A stretch of 11,347 bases of DNA, taken from Coxiellaceae bacterium UBA6002 (GTDB lineage Bacteria > Pseudomonadota > Gammaproteobacteria > UBA6002). The notes beneath the pieces were generated by a model, which searched no databases, was not told the DNA's origin, and saw nothing but the letters and a program-made list of their open reading frames with translations. The DNA is taken from NCBI GenBank assembly GCA_002429595.1, contig DJAM01000099.1:266-11612 (forward strand). The letters run 5' to 3'. Position numbers and translations under genes: made by a program. Positions 1 to 6,578 of the stretch are shown here, piece by piece (the first letter of the stretch is position 1; every line of letters starts with the position of its first letter).

Positions 1-24
1 GGAGAGGGCTAGGGTGAGGGTCTT
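1..24 (+). repeat. Dispersed GC-rich repeat, left copy
   Basis: The first 24 bases are G-rich and unlike the AT-rich surroundings. Bases 5-24 (AGGGCTAGGGTGAGGGTCTT) match the reverse complement of 11315-11334 with one mismatch in 20. Similar short repeats are common between genes in gammaproteobacteria. The copy may continue beyond the window edge, so its true limits are unknown. Confidence 0.6.
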
Positions 25-64
25 TTCATAAAAAATTACCAACCAAACTAGCAATCCAAAAGTA

Positions 65-93
65 TTGATGGCACTATTGCGCAATCATCTAAT
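65..93 (+). promoter_or_regulatory. Possible sigma-70 promoter with embedded palindrome for the 109 gene
   Basis: TTGATG (65-70) and TCTAAT (88-93) are separated by 17 bp. Between them lies a perfect 10-bp palindrome, ATTGCGCAAT (76-85), which could be an operator. Both hexamers are imperfect, so this is a weak call. No PmrA-type box was found upstream of this gene, unlike the 3.5 kb and 7.3 kb loci. Confidence 0.28.
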
Positions 94-108
94 AATAAAT
101 AGGTAAAA

Positions 109-1311
109 ATGATGAAAGAAGCCGCTTTGGCCACGCAGGTGTCAAGTGATGAGTTTAGATCGGCTACAGCCATGCCAGAGTTATGGAGTCGCATCGGATC
201 ATTTTGTTCTCTTCCTACTCAAGGAATACTGCGTTCTGCCAATGTCATGTTATCTGCGCTTCCTCACCGACCTTCAACTGCAACACTCTATTTTATAGAA
301 AAAATTCAAAAAGAATTGCCACTAAAATTTATATTCCAGAATCTCGATTTACAAACGACAATTATGTATCCAGAAGAGGTCACACCAGACGAGATTATTA
401 ATGAATGCATTCGATTATTAATCGATATCTTGCTATCTCAAAAATATAAACCTAAGCAAGTGAATGTCGTAAGTCCTAGACTTACAGAAGTTTTAAGATT
501 AAATCAAGACAATCCAATCTTGCGATTTTTTGAGATTATTATTAATCCAGTAAGGAAAACAAACTCAGCGCTTGCAATTTATTCTTTATGGAAAACTGGA
601 GTCAATAATATTTATTTTTTGAAAACGGATACGCTTCCTGAAATAAAAGATATCCAAATGAGCTTGCTAAATGTCTCTGCTCTAAATAATCTTTATTATA
701 TTTTGTTGAGTTGCAAAGATAACCCAGCATGGAATTTGATGTTTGTGTTGAATTATTCCAGAACAATTAATTTTGTTGAAAAAGTGGTCGAGTTTATTCA
801 CCGCAATCAGTTACCAGTCAAAGCTCGGATTATTTTATTATCACTCGCATTATACAATATGTCATTTTTAATTTTATTTGAAAAAAACTTTGATCTTTTT
901 TGTTCTATTCTAAAAAACATTGCTCTAAGCGGCATTGAACTTCTAAGAAAAAAATTTATTTTTAATTGCCTAGTGTTTTATTTGCATAGAAGACCTTGCG
1001 ATCTCACTGTAGAAGATTTTTTAGATAAGTTTAAAAAACTAACCGAAGACGGGCAGTTAGATTGTCTACGTCAGCTCAAGAGTGGCATGTCGGCCCAATC
1101 ATTTTTTCAGCGTAATCGTTCCATTCAAATCTCATTTAAGCTTGAGCAACCACTCCAAAGCAAACGAGATAGAAGAGAACGAGGTGATGAAAAAAGACCC
1201 GCAAAAGCTGTACGTGCTAATCCTTTCTTTGAAGTAGGGCACATGATCCCTAGGAACTCTTTTCCCGTCGACGCTTCTAATAATATGAATATAACAAATA
1301 CACTAGGTTAA
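109..1311 (+). CDS. Hypothetical protein with F-box-like N-terminus and basic tail; candidate effector
   Basis: I do not recognise this 400-residue protein as a whole. It has no signal peptide and no convincing membrane segment, so it is cytosolic or translocated. Residues 21-51 (core MPELWSRIGSF, then L35, L41, N45 and L48) follow the F-box pattern of a Pro-Glu-Leu-Trp start, an Ile-x-x-Phe step and spaced hydrophobics; F-boxes bind Skp1 in eukaryotic SCF ubiquitin ligases and occur in Legionella effectors. The middle (about 90-330) is helix-rich. Residues 351-369 are strongly basic (SKRDRRERGDEKRPAKAVR), resembling a nuclear localisation signal. Either ATG at 109 or ATG at 112 could start it, behind an AGG at 101-103. 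It lies 29 bp upstream of the 1341 gene and is probably co-transcribed with it. The coding call is firm; the F-box is inference from pattern only. Confidence 0.85.
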   Translation: MMKEAALATQVSSDEFRSATAMPELWSRIGSFCSLPTQGILRSANVMLSALPHRPSTATLYFIEKIQKELPLKFIFQNLDLQTTIMYPEEVTPDEIINECIRLLIDILLSQKYKPKQVNVVSPRLTEVLRLNQDNPILRFFEIIINPVRKTNSALAIYSLWKTGVNNIYFLKTDTLPEIKDIQMSLLNVSALNNLYYILLSCKDNPAWNLMFVLNYSRTINFVEKVVEFIHRNQLPVKARIILLSLALYNMSFLILFEKNFDLFCSILKNIALSGIELLRKKFIFNCLVFYLHRRPCDLTVEDFLDKFKKLTEDGQLDCLRQLKSGMSAQSFFQRNRSIQISFKLEQPLQSKRDRRERGDEKRPAKAVRANPFFEVGHMIPRNSFPVDASNNMNITNTLG

Positions 1312-1340
1312 TTATTTATTACTGTTTGGAGTTTTTAGTT

Positions 1341-3116
1341 ATGCAGGCCCCAACAAGTTATCCCATTCCTCAATCAATTTGGGCAGAATTTTGTGATGTT
1401 AATTTGTTTTTAACAGAGAACTTGGATAAATTCAGTAGACGATATCAAGAACGTTATGGTGAAGATGTCGAAAACGCGGATGAGATTTGTGAAGCGGGTA
1501 GTAATAAAGGTGTTCACTACTTATATTTACTTATTTATGCTAAACGACTGGATCAGGCTCAAGTTATCGCTGAAAAAAAGAAGATGATAAAAAATGTTAT
1601 GGCCGGAAGTCATCTTGACTACGGAAGTATGGGAATGCTCGGTTTGACCTGTCTCGCAGGATCAGAAACGCTTCAAAATTTAGTATTTACAAAATTAGAT
1701 TTTTTATCAACAAACTTCAAAGAGATAGCGCATACTTTAAGATCTTTGATAAATTACACTAGCACAGAATGTATAGGACACATAATTTGCCGTTGTGATG
1801 AACTTCCTTTAAATACCCTGATCAAATATGGTGATTCTCGGGGTGAAAGCTTTTTTGTTGCCGCTATTTATTATCAGCGATGGACTGTTGTGGCTAGTTT
1901 GTTGCTAAAGTTTAGTATGGCTGACTTCGAGGTAGGGTTGCCAAGTAAAGATGGTGTGCCTGTTACCGTCTTAGATGCAGTATTTATAGCTAAAGAGTGG
2001 GATTTGCTGGCCTTACTAATCGAAAAATCAGCAAAACCATATTATCAATTGGGCAATAAATTACACAACTTTTTACTTACGAATTTTAAAAATATACCAA
2101 ACGAAAAAAGAGCGAGATTTGTTAGAGCTTGTTTAAAAATTGGTATGCCAGATAGTGTTTTTCGAGAGCTTTTGTTAGTTCGTGATTGTTCTGGTGAATG
2201 GAAGAGAGCTGTAGAAGAGTATGCTGGTATTTTTAGCACGGTGCGTGAATTTCGATTAGTTCGAGTTTTAGAAGCTTTATTCACCATTCCTTGGTTGAAA
2301 TCGGTGCAAGATGTTGCAGGAAACACGCTGTTACATACCTTGGTATACACACTAGCCACGAGATCAAGCTCAGAACAGAAACACCTAACATTTTCGGGAT
2401 CAGAACTTAAGAAGTTGGTGCAATCCTTAAGAACAATGGAATATCAAAAAAATCGTTATGGTGTAAGGCCAAGAGCTATCGAGTTGACACCAGAAGTAAA
2501 ACAAGAACTTTTCCCAGTTTCTGCCCTTCAAGCAGACATAGAGCGAGTGCTTTTTGAACCTGAAATTTTTAAATTGTTACAAGATCTCTTTCAGAATAAA
2601 AAAACGTTTCAAAAAGATACAGCGATCAACTCTGAATCAATTTCAGAAAAGGACGTGGCGACTAAAGTGATGATCACTTCTACTGAAAAATTTTTGGAAA
2701 CCGTGATTGAAAAAATCGAATTTCTCGAGTGCTTTGGTGAATTTGAAGACTTTACTTTAGATGTCATATACGAAGAGAAAATCGAGTCACTATGTGCTAG
2801 GCCTCTGCCTTTAACTTCAAACGTACCCCAAGCGCCAATTTTACCAAGTTTGTTTATCACAGCCCATGAATTAGCTTTATTGGGTCGTCTATTAAAAAAT
2901 TTGAATATTTTGTGTAGTCATTATTATCACTTACAAAGAAATCCTGCTGCAGTAGAAAAAATTGTAGAACTGAAGTTGAAACGCTCTCGAGAAGCTTTGC
3001 GAGAGGTTGGTATGTTCGCCGGTCAGGCTAGCCAGGTTCTAAGCGACCAGAATCCTTCGGATAAGCGACAGTGTAGTGGGGAGCGGGCTCCTGGACAATC
3101 CAAAAGCTCTTCTTAA
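1341..3116 (+). CDS. Large protein with degenerate ankyrin-like repeats; candidate effector
   Basis: A 591-residue protein with no signal peptide. I prefer the ATG at 1341 because GGAG at 1328-1331 lies 9 bases before it; the longer frame would open with a TTG that overlaps this ribosome site. Ankyrin-like units are visible but eroded. Residues 168-231 read as two units (GESFFVAAIYY...ASLLLKF, then DGVPVTVLDAVFIAKEWDLLALLIEK), and 324-332 (DVAGNTLLH) is followed at about 372-383 by NRYGVRPRAIEL, which resembles the loop and first helix of the next repeat. The segment at about 430-520 is acidic and helical. The last 50 residues are basic, then Ser/Gly-rich and polar. Ankyrin repeats mediate protein binding, and in Legionella and Coxiella many ankyrin proteins are type IV secreted. 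Only 29 bp separate it from the 109 gene, suggesting an operon. It could also be a different alpha-helical repeat fold. Confidence 0.85.
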   Translation: MQAPTSYPIPQSIWAEFCDVNLFLTENLDKFSRRYQERYGEDVENADEICEAGSNKGVHYLYLLIYAKRLDQAQVIAEKKKMIKNVMAGSHLDYGSMGMLGLTCLAGSETLQNLVFTKLDFLSTNFKEIAHTLRSLINYTSTECIGHIICRCDELPLNTLIKYGDSRGESFFVAAIYYQRWTVVASLLLKFSMADFEVGLPSKDGVPVTVLDAVFIAKEWDLLALLIEKSAKPYYQLGNKLHNFLLTNFKNIPNEKRARFVRACLKIGMPDSVFRELLLVRDCSGEWKRAVEEYAGIFSTVREFRLVRVLEALFTIPWLKSVQDVAGNTLLHTLVYTLATRSSSEQKHLTFSGSELKKLVQSLRTMEYQKNRYGVRPRAIELTPEVKQELFPVSALQADIERVLFEPEIFKLLQDLFQNKKTFQKDTAINSESISEKDVATKVMITSTEKFLETVIEKIEFLECFGEFEDFTLDVIYEEKIESLCARPLPLTSNVPQAPILPSLFITAHELALLGRLLKNLNILCSHYYHLQRNPAAVEKIVELKLKRSREALREVGMFAGQASQVLSDQNPSDKRQCSGERAPGQSKSSS

Positions 3117-3212
3117 GGTTATTTTTACCAAAAATTTAACAAATGCTTACTTTTAGCGTAAAGTGACGCATACCTGATTATTATCAATAAATATTTTTTC
3201 GGAGACTATTAA

Positions 3213-3461
<249 letters not shown>

Positions 3462-3534
3462 GATGACATACAAAAATGTATTAAAAAAGAGAATTTTTGT
3501 CATATTTAGAAAAAAATTAAAAATTTAACGCCCT

Positions 3535-3567
3535 CTTAAGGTTCTTTTAAGCTCCACATCTTATAAT
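3535..3567 (+). promoter_or_regulatory. PmrA-type box and -10 element, site A
   Basis: TTAAGGTTCTTTTAAG (3536-3551) is a direct repeat of TTAAG with an 11-bp period, the layout of PmrA/BasR boxes (TTAA-N2-TT-N3-TTAA). It is followed after 10 bp by a consensus TATAAT (3562-3567). There is no good -35 hexamer; the downstream half-site occupies that region, as in activator-dependent promoters. The same box and spacing recur at 7341-7372. It reads toward the micro-ORF at 3645 and the gene at 3770. In Legionella and Coxiella, PmrA controls Dot/Icm and effector genes. The regulator's identity is inferred from the motif. Confidence 0.65.
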
Positions 3568-3599
3568 GAATCTTACAATTGAATATTTTCCTGTATATT

Positions 3600-3629
3600 T
3601 TGATTAATTTTAGCTAGGCAATGTATAAT
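3600..3629 (+). promoter_or_regulatory. Sigma-70 type promoter before the micro-ORF
   Basis: TTGATT (3600-3605) and a perfect TATAAT (3624-3629) are separated by 18 bp. Transcription would begin near 3635-3637, at the Shine-Dalgarno sequence of the 3645 micro-ORF, giving a very short leader. It lies 32 bp downstream of the -10 of the PmrA-type promoter, so the locus may have a regulated and a constitutive start. Confidence 0.45.
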
Positions 3630-3644
3630 AGCTTGGAGGAAGTA

Positions 3645-3725
3645 ATGAAGTCTAAAGATGAAACCATTGTACACTTAGTCAGCACAATATATATCATCGG
3701 CTTAGTTGTTTTATATTTTCATTAA
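3645..3725 (+). CDS. Micro-ORF: 26-residue single-pass membrane peptide
   Basis: ATG at 3645 is preceded by GGAGGA (3635-3640), the strongest Shine-Dalgarno sequence in the window, 4 bases before the start. The peptide has a charged N-terminus (MKSKDE) followed by a hydrophobic stretch of about 17 residues (VSTIYIIGLVVLYF core) and ends on His, an arrangement suited to one inner-membrane helix. It lies downstream of two promoter signals and 44 bp upstream of the 3770 gene. It could be a small membrane protein, a leader peptide tuning the next gene, or a hydrophobic type I toxin-like peptide. No antisense RNA is evident. Its small size means translation is not proven. Confidence 0.45.
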   Translation: MKSKDETIVHLVSTIYIIGLVVLYFH

Positions 3726-3735
3726 GCCGTATACT
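3706..3735 (+). promoter_or_regulatory. Possible promoter directly upstream of the 3770 gene
   Basis: TTGTTT (3706-3711) and TATACT (3730-3735) with an 18-bp spacer lie 35 bp before the 3770 start, inside the end of the micro-ORF. Two TTAA motifs follow at 3737 and 3747, but their 10-bp period does not fit the 11-bp PmrA layout. Moderate sequence match only. Confidence 0.3.
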
Positions 3736-3769
3736 ATTAACCCTTTTTAACATAACTGAGCAATAAATA

Positions 3770-4864
3770 ATGAAAAAGACCGGAGAGTCTGAACTTGGTG
3801 AACAGAAATTACCAGAGCCTAGTAGCTTATTCAGAATGAGAGCTCTTAAAAGGAGCAGTAAATCAGCCGCCTTATATGATGAAAATGTTGTACCTGAGAT
3901 CCTTAATAGAGAAATCTTCGCAGCAAGACTTGTAGATAATTTAACATTAATTCCTGGAAATCGTCCTATAGCAAAATTAGGAACGCCATCAAACTCTCCT
4001 GACAAGCGGCCTCTTTCGATCTACACACCAAATGGTACCAAATTACCAAGACATAAAGTCTTCGGTTTTGCAATTACCTTTGCTGAGAAAGTTCCAACAT
4101 CCCCCGGTCTTCTGCCTTTTAACTTGGAGGATGTGGATATTGAAATGATTGAATCGCTCCTTCAACCTGCGGGACCCGCTGGTTATGAGAAAATCCAAGA
4201 AATAGAAGTCACTCCAGAATTAGTTAAAGCGGCTCAATTAAGCAATGATAAAAGAGGTCAAGACGGCATTCCAGATCAAGCCACCACCATGGCCGGTGAT
4301 GGAGTAAGTCCTAAATTAGCAAGTGCCAATCACATCGCAATATTAATGAAGGTTCAAGCAACCGGTTTATCTCTATTTGAGTGGTTGCATCTAATTATGT
4401 TTTTTTTATTGAAAAGAAAAGCCCAAGATCCAAACAATTTAACTGGTGGCACAAGAGCAGCTAATACCGATATGATGATCGGTGAATTTTCGGTAACTCT
4501 AGCTGTTGCTCTTTTAAAAGCGGGCGTGAGGCTAAGGGTGGAAGCTTTGGAATTAGGATGTCATTTTGCTAGTAAAATACGTTTTACCATTATTACTAAA
4601 CATTTTGCATTGCCATTTGTTTTCAATGCCTTAACAACAGACCCTCCAGCTTTAGAAGATCACGATTACGTACAGGGGTTTTTAATAAGTTTAGTTAGTG
4701 AACTGAATTCGGTAATTACCCCTAAATGTAACAGAACACTCAGTTTCGATAGTGCTCCTACAGTTCCAGTCCCAAAATTGCAGTCACACGTATTTTTCAA
4801 AAGACCTAAGCCGGAAGTAAAAAAAGAGATAGATGCAGAAAAAACAGTAGTCTTAGGACTGTAA
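3770..4864 (+). CDS. Putative His-Me-finger (non-specific endonuclease-like) protein; candidate effector or toxin
   Basis: A 364-residue protein without a signal peptide. Residues 204-239 hold a motif set like the DNA/RNA non-specific endonuclease (NUC/Endonuclease_NS_2) families: EWLH with H207 as possible general base, NNL at 222-224, a GGTRAAN run ending at N232 as possible metal ligand, and E239 after MMIG. The H-to-N distance (25) and N-to-E distance (7) are close to those of Serratia nuclease (H89, N119, E127). A helix and strand follow (VTLAVALLKAGVRLRV). The first 110 residues are polar and basic, perhaps a targeting or regulatory region; the tail (residues 344-354, FKRPKPEVKKE) is basic. 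The start has only a weak ribosome site. It lies downstream of a PmrA-type promoter and 27 bp before the 4892 gene. Nuclease function is inference; the segment between H207 and N222 is unusually hydrophobic. Confidence 0.6.
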   Translation: MKKTGESELGEQKLPEPSSLFRMRALKRSSKSAALYDENVVPEILNREIFAARLVDNLTLIPGNRPIAKLGTPSNSPDKRPLSIYTPNGTKLPRHKVFGFAITFAEKVPTSPGLLPFNLEDVDIEMIESLLQPAGPAGYEKIQEIEVTPELVKAAQLSNDKRGQDGIPDQATTMAGDGVSPKLASANHIAILMKVQATGLSLFEWLHLIMFFLLKRKAQDPNNLTGGTRAANTDMMIGEFSVTLAVALLKAGVRLRVEALELGCHFASKIRFTIITKHFALPFVFNALTTDPPALEDHDYVQGFLISLVSELNSVITPKCNRTLSFDSAPTVPVPKLQSHVFFKRPKPEVKKEIDAEKTVVLGL

Positions 4865-4891
4865 AAAGATTAATAAAAAAAAGGATTTACA

Positions 4892-5506
4892 ATGTTTACT
4901 TACATGGATGAAAGAATTCGGGGTACTGCATATGCAATTTCTCTAGATGAACTTTATGAGTTATTTTTGGGAAGAACTGCTAAATATTTGGCGCTCGCTA
5001 AGTGGTCGGAAGATAATCGTTTTTGGTCTGATGAGTGTAAACGTCACTTTGGTATAACTCCCTTTGATTCCAGTCAAGCTAAATCCTTTTTTCAGGCAGG
5101 ATATCTTTTTGCAAAGCAAAATTTCAAAGAAGCTGCGAAACAGAATTCATTTCATGCTCTGGATCATTATTATAAAAACTATTTAAATGAAAATAATTAT
5201 ATCGCTGCATTGCAAATTGCAGAACAAATAACAAAATATTACGGATTGGTTGGATTAATTATAACTTTAAATATTTATCAATCCGTTTCAACAGCAAAGC
5301 CTCAAGAAGCTGGTAAGCATGCACAAAGTGCTTTAGAAGTTTTAAAAAGAATGGATGCATTAGACGCAGATCCCGCTTCTAAACATTATTTTGTGGAGAT
5401 ATCGCAAGCGCAGATAAATAGTGAATATGGCAGTTTGGCCGAATTTAAAGAAATTGTAAGAGAAACTTTTGAAGAGTACGGCGAAAAAATTGCTCCTAGC
5501 CCTTAA
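4892..5506 (+). CDS. All-helical protein with F-box-flank-like segment; operon partner of the 3770 gene
   Basis: A 204-residue cytosolic-type protein started by ATG behind AAGGA. Residues 17-54 pass from a helical stretch (SLDELYELFLGRTAKYLALAKW) into DNRFWSDECKRHFGI, which resembles the sequence that closes many F-box domains (a Trp-containing 'W-x-x-x-C-x-x-x-FG' step). Residues 64-180 look like paired amphipathic helices of TPR type, with alternating Ala/Tyr/Leu (NNYIAALQIAEQITKYY, AGKHAQSALEVLKRM). There is no signal peptide. The 27-bp gap puts it in one transcript with the nuclease-like gene, so it could be an immunity protein or chaperone for that product, or a second effector. It converges on the udgX-like gene with no spacer. 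I do not recognise the family with certainty. Confidence 0.8.
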   Translation: MFTYMDERIRGTAYAISLDELYELFLGRTAKYLALAKWSEDNRFWSDECKRHFGITPFDSSQAKSFFQAGYLFAKQNFKEAAKQNSFHALDHYYKNYLNENNYIAALQIAEQITKYYGLVGLIITLNIYQSVSTAKPQEAGKHAQSALEVLKRMDALDADPASKHYFVEISQAQINSEYGSLAEFKEIVRETFEEYGEKIAPSP

Positions 5507-6142
5507 TTATTTTTTTAAAAAAATCGCAATTTTCTTAATATCTCGTACTAATATTGCTCGCATTTCGTGACGTGATTCTCGGTCGATTGAGCGTAAAATT
5601 GCCGAAGGATGAAAAGTTGCCATAATCTGGATTTGGTCTGGATATTCAAACCACTGGCCACGTTGTTGTTTTAAAGCAAATGATTTAGTTATTAATGTCT
5701 TAGCAGCAATAGCGCCTAAGCAAAGAATAACTTTAGGCTGGATGACTTCTACTTCAGCTTTTAGCCATGGCATACAGGCTTTGACTTCTTTCATATTTGG
5801 CGATCGATGTAGCTTGCGCTTGTTCATATAGGTAAATTTAAAATGCTTTACTACATTGGTAAGATAAATTTCTTCAAGATCCAGATCGGCTGCTTCGATA
5901 GATTGTCTTAGTAGCTTACCAGCAGGACCTACAAATGGTTTACCCAATTCATCTTCCTGAGCGCCAGCAATTTCGCCGACCATCATCACTTGTGCTTGGG
6001 GAGAACCGTCTCCAAACACTGTTTGAGTCGCATTCTTATAAAGGTCGCAGCCGTGACACTCCTTTGCTGCTTTTCGCAAATTGTTAATGGTCCAAACTCT
6101 AGGCAAATAGTTTGCCGCAGAATTGTTCTCATCTTTGCCCAT
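5507..6142 (-). CDS. udgX: UdgX-type uracil-DNA glycosylase (family 4-like, 4Fe-4S)
   Basis: A 211-residue enzyme of the uracil-DNA glycosylase superfamily, which removes uracil from DNA to start base-excision repair. Motif A is GEIAGAQEDELGKPFVGPAG (56-75) and the second catalytic segment is FHPSAILR (177-184). Cys29, Cys32, Cys123 and Cys141 are placed to bind the iron-sulfur cluster. The insertion NKRKLH followed by RSPN (107-116) corresponds to the KRRIH loop that defines UdgX in Mycobacterium smegmatis; there H109 bonds covalently to the abasic sugar after uracil excision, leaving the protein locked on DNA. The equivalent here is H112, with Arg109 and Lys110 beside it. H178 and R184 also fall at the positions I recall for the mycobacterial enzyme. 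Length is normal. AAGGAG (6148-6153 on the plus strand map) sits 5 bases before ATG. The UdgX subtype is well supported by motif; covalent activity is inferred. Confidence 0.93.
   Translation of the reverse strand: MGKDENNSAANYLPRVWTINNLRKAAKECHGCDLYKNATQTVFGDGSPQAQVMMVGEIAGAQEDELGKPFVGPAGKLLRQSIEAADLDLEEIYLTNVVKHFKFTYMNKRKLHRSPNMKEVKACMPWLKAEVEVIQPKVILCLGAIAAKTLITKSFALKQQRGQWFEYPDQIQIMATFHPSAILRSIDRESRHEMRAILVRDIKKIAIFLKK
5509..5524. other. Perfect A/T palindrome at the convergent gene junction
   Basis: Seven T then seven A, flanked by A and T, form a 16-bp perfect palindrome where the 4892 gene and the minus-strand udgX gene meet, overlapping the udgX stop and last codons. It might help termination in both directions, but an all-A/T stem with no loop is weak, so a terminator role is only possible. 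Confidence 0.3.
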
Positions 6143-6249
6143 TAGTACTCCTTGCTAAGTAAAAAATACTAAACAAAACTATACTTTTGATAGTATGGAA
6201 AAATAATAAAAGAAAGGAAAGGTAGAAATCTGGTATAAGGAGAACAACA

Positions 6250-6519
6250 ATGTTGATAAGAAAAGCTTCTTTATTAGGTGCAGCCTTGGCGCTCACGCTT
6301 GGGTTTGCTAGTAGCAATGTTGCGGCAGCAACAGTTCATCATTATCATTTTGTCACCACGGTTTGTCATGAAGGTAGTTGCAAACACTGGGTAAAAAATT
6401 ACACTCGAGTAGTCGGTGGTGGTTATCATTATAAATATCGAACGCATTATCGATATCACACCCATGTTCATTACCATTATCATTATCACTATAGCCATCA
6501 CTATAGTCATCATAGATAA
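6250..6519 (+). CDS. Secreted His/Tyr-rich low-complexity protein
   Basis: An 89-residue protein with a strong ribosome site (AAGGAG, 6237-6242) and a classical signal peptide: positive MLIRK, a hydrophobic core, and an Ala-Ala-Ala cleavage site before T28. The mature chain of about 62 residues contains 17 histidines and many tyrosines, ending in alternating HYHYHYHY and two HYSH units (80-87), which are a 12-bp DNA tandem repeat. Two cysteines, at about 38 and 43 (CHEGSC), could form a disulfide or join metal binding. Such His density suggests binding of zinc, copper, nickel or heme in the periplasm or at the surface; alternating His-Tyr strands could also assemble on a surface. I recognise no named family. 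An intrinsic terminator follows at once, so it forms its own short transcript. Function is inference from composition. Confidence 0.8.
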   Translation: MLIRKASLLGAALALTLGFASSNVAAATVHHYHFVTTVCHEGSCKHWVKNYTRVVGGGYHYKYRTHYRYHTHVHYHYHYHYSHHYSHHR

Positions 6520-6532
6520 GCTGATAAAATGG

Positions 6533-6560
6533 GGGCATGGCTTTTGCCATGCTCTTTTTT
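6533..6560 (+). terminator. Rho-independent terminator
   Basis: GCATGGC (6535-6541), a TTTT loop and GCCATGC (6546-6552) form a 7-bp stem, extendable to 9 pairs with one G-U (6533-6554), directly followed by six T (6555-6560). It ends the His-rich gene. It stands only 18 bases before the 6579 start codon, leaving no room for a separate promoter for that gene. Confidence 0.85.
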
Positions 6561-6578
6561 ATTTTATGGATTATTATC

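Noticed and set aside
3112..3144. A third PmrA-like half-site, CTTAAGGTT, just after the 1341 gene stop, upstream of the 3213 remnant.
   Set aside because: The second half-site at the 11-bp period is TTTA rather than TTAA, and no -10 hexamer lies at the expected distance.
6274..6513. A minus-strand frame rich in Met and Ile across the His-rich gene.
   Set aside because: It is the mirror of CAT/TAT-rich codons of the plus-strand gene; it has no ribosome site of its own, while the plus frame has a signal peptide and strong ribosome site.
6537..6578. Longer N-terminus for the 6579 gene starting at 6537.
   Set aside because: The start codon would lie inside the terminator stem, and the downstream ATG gives a standard signal peptide.
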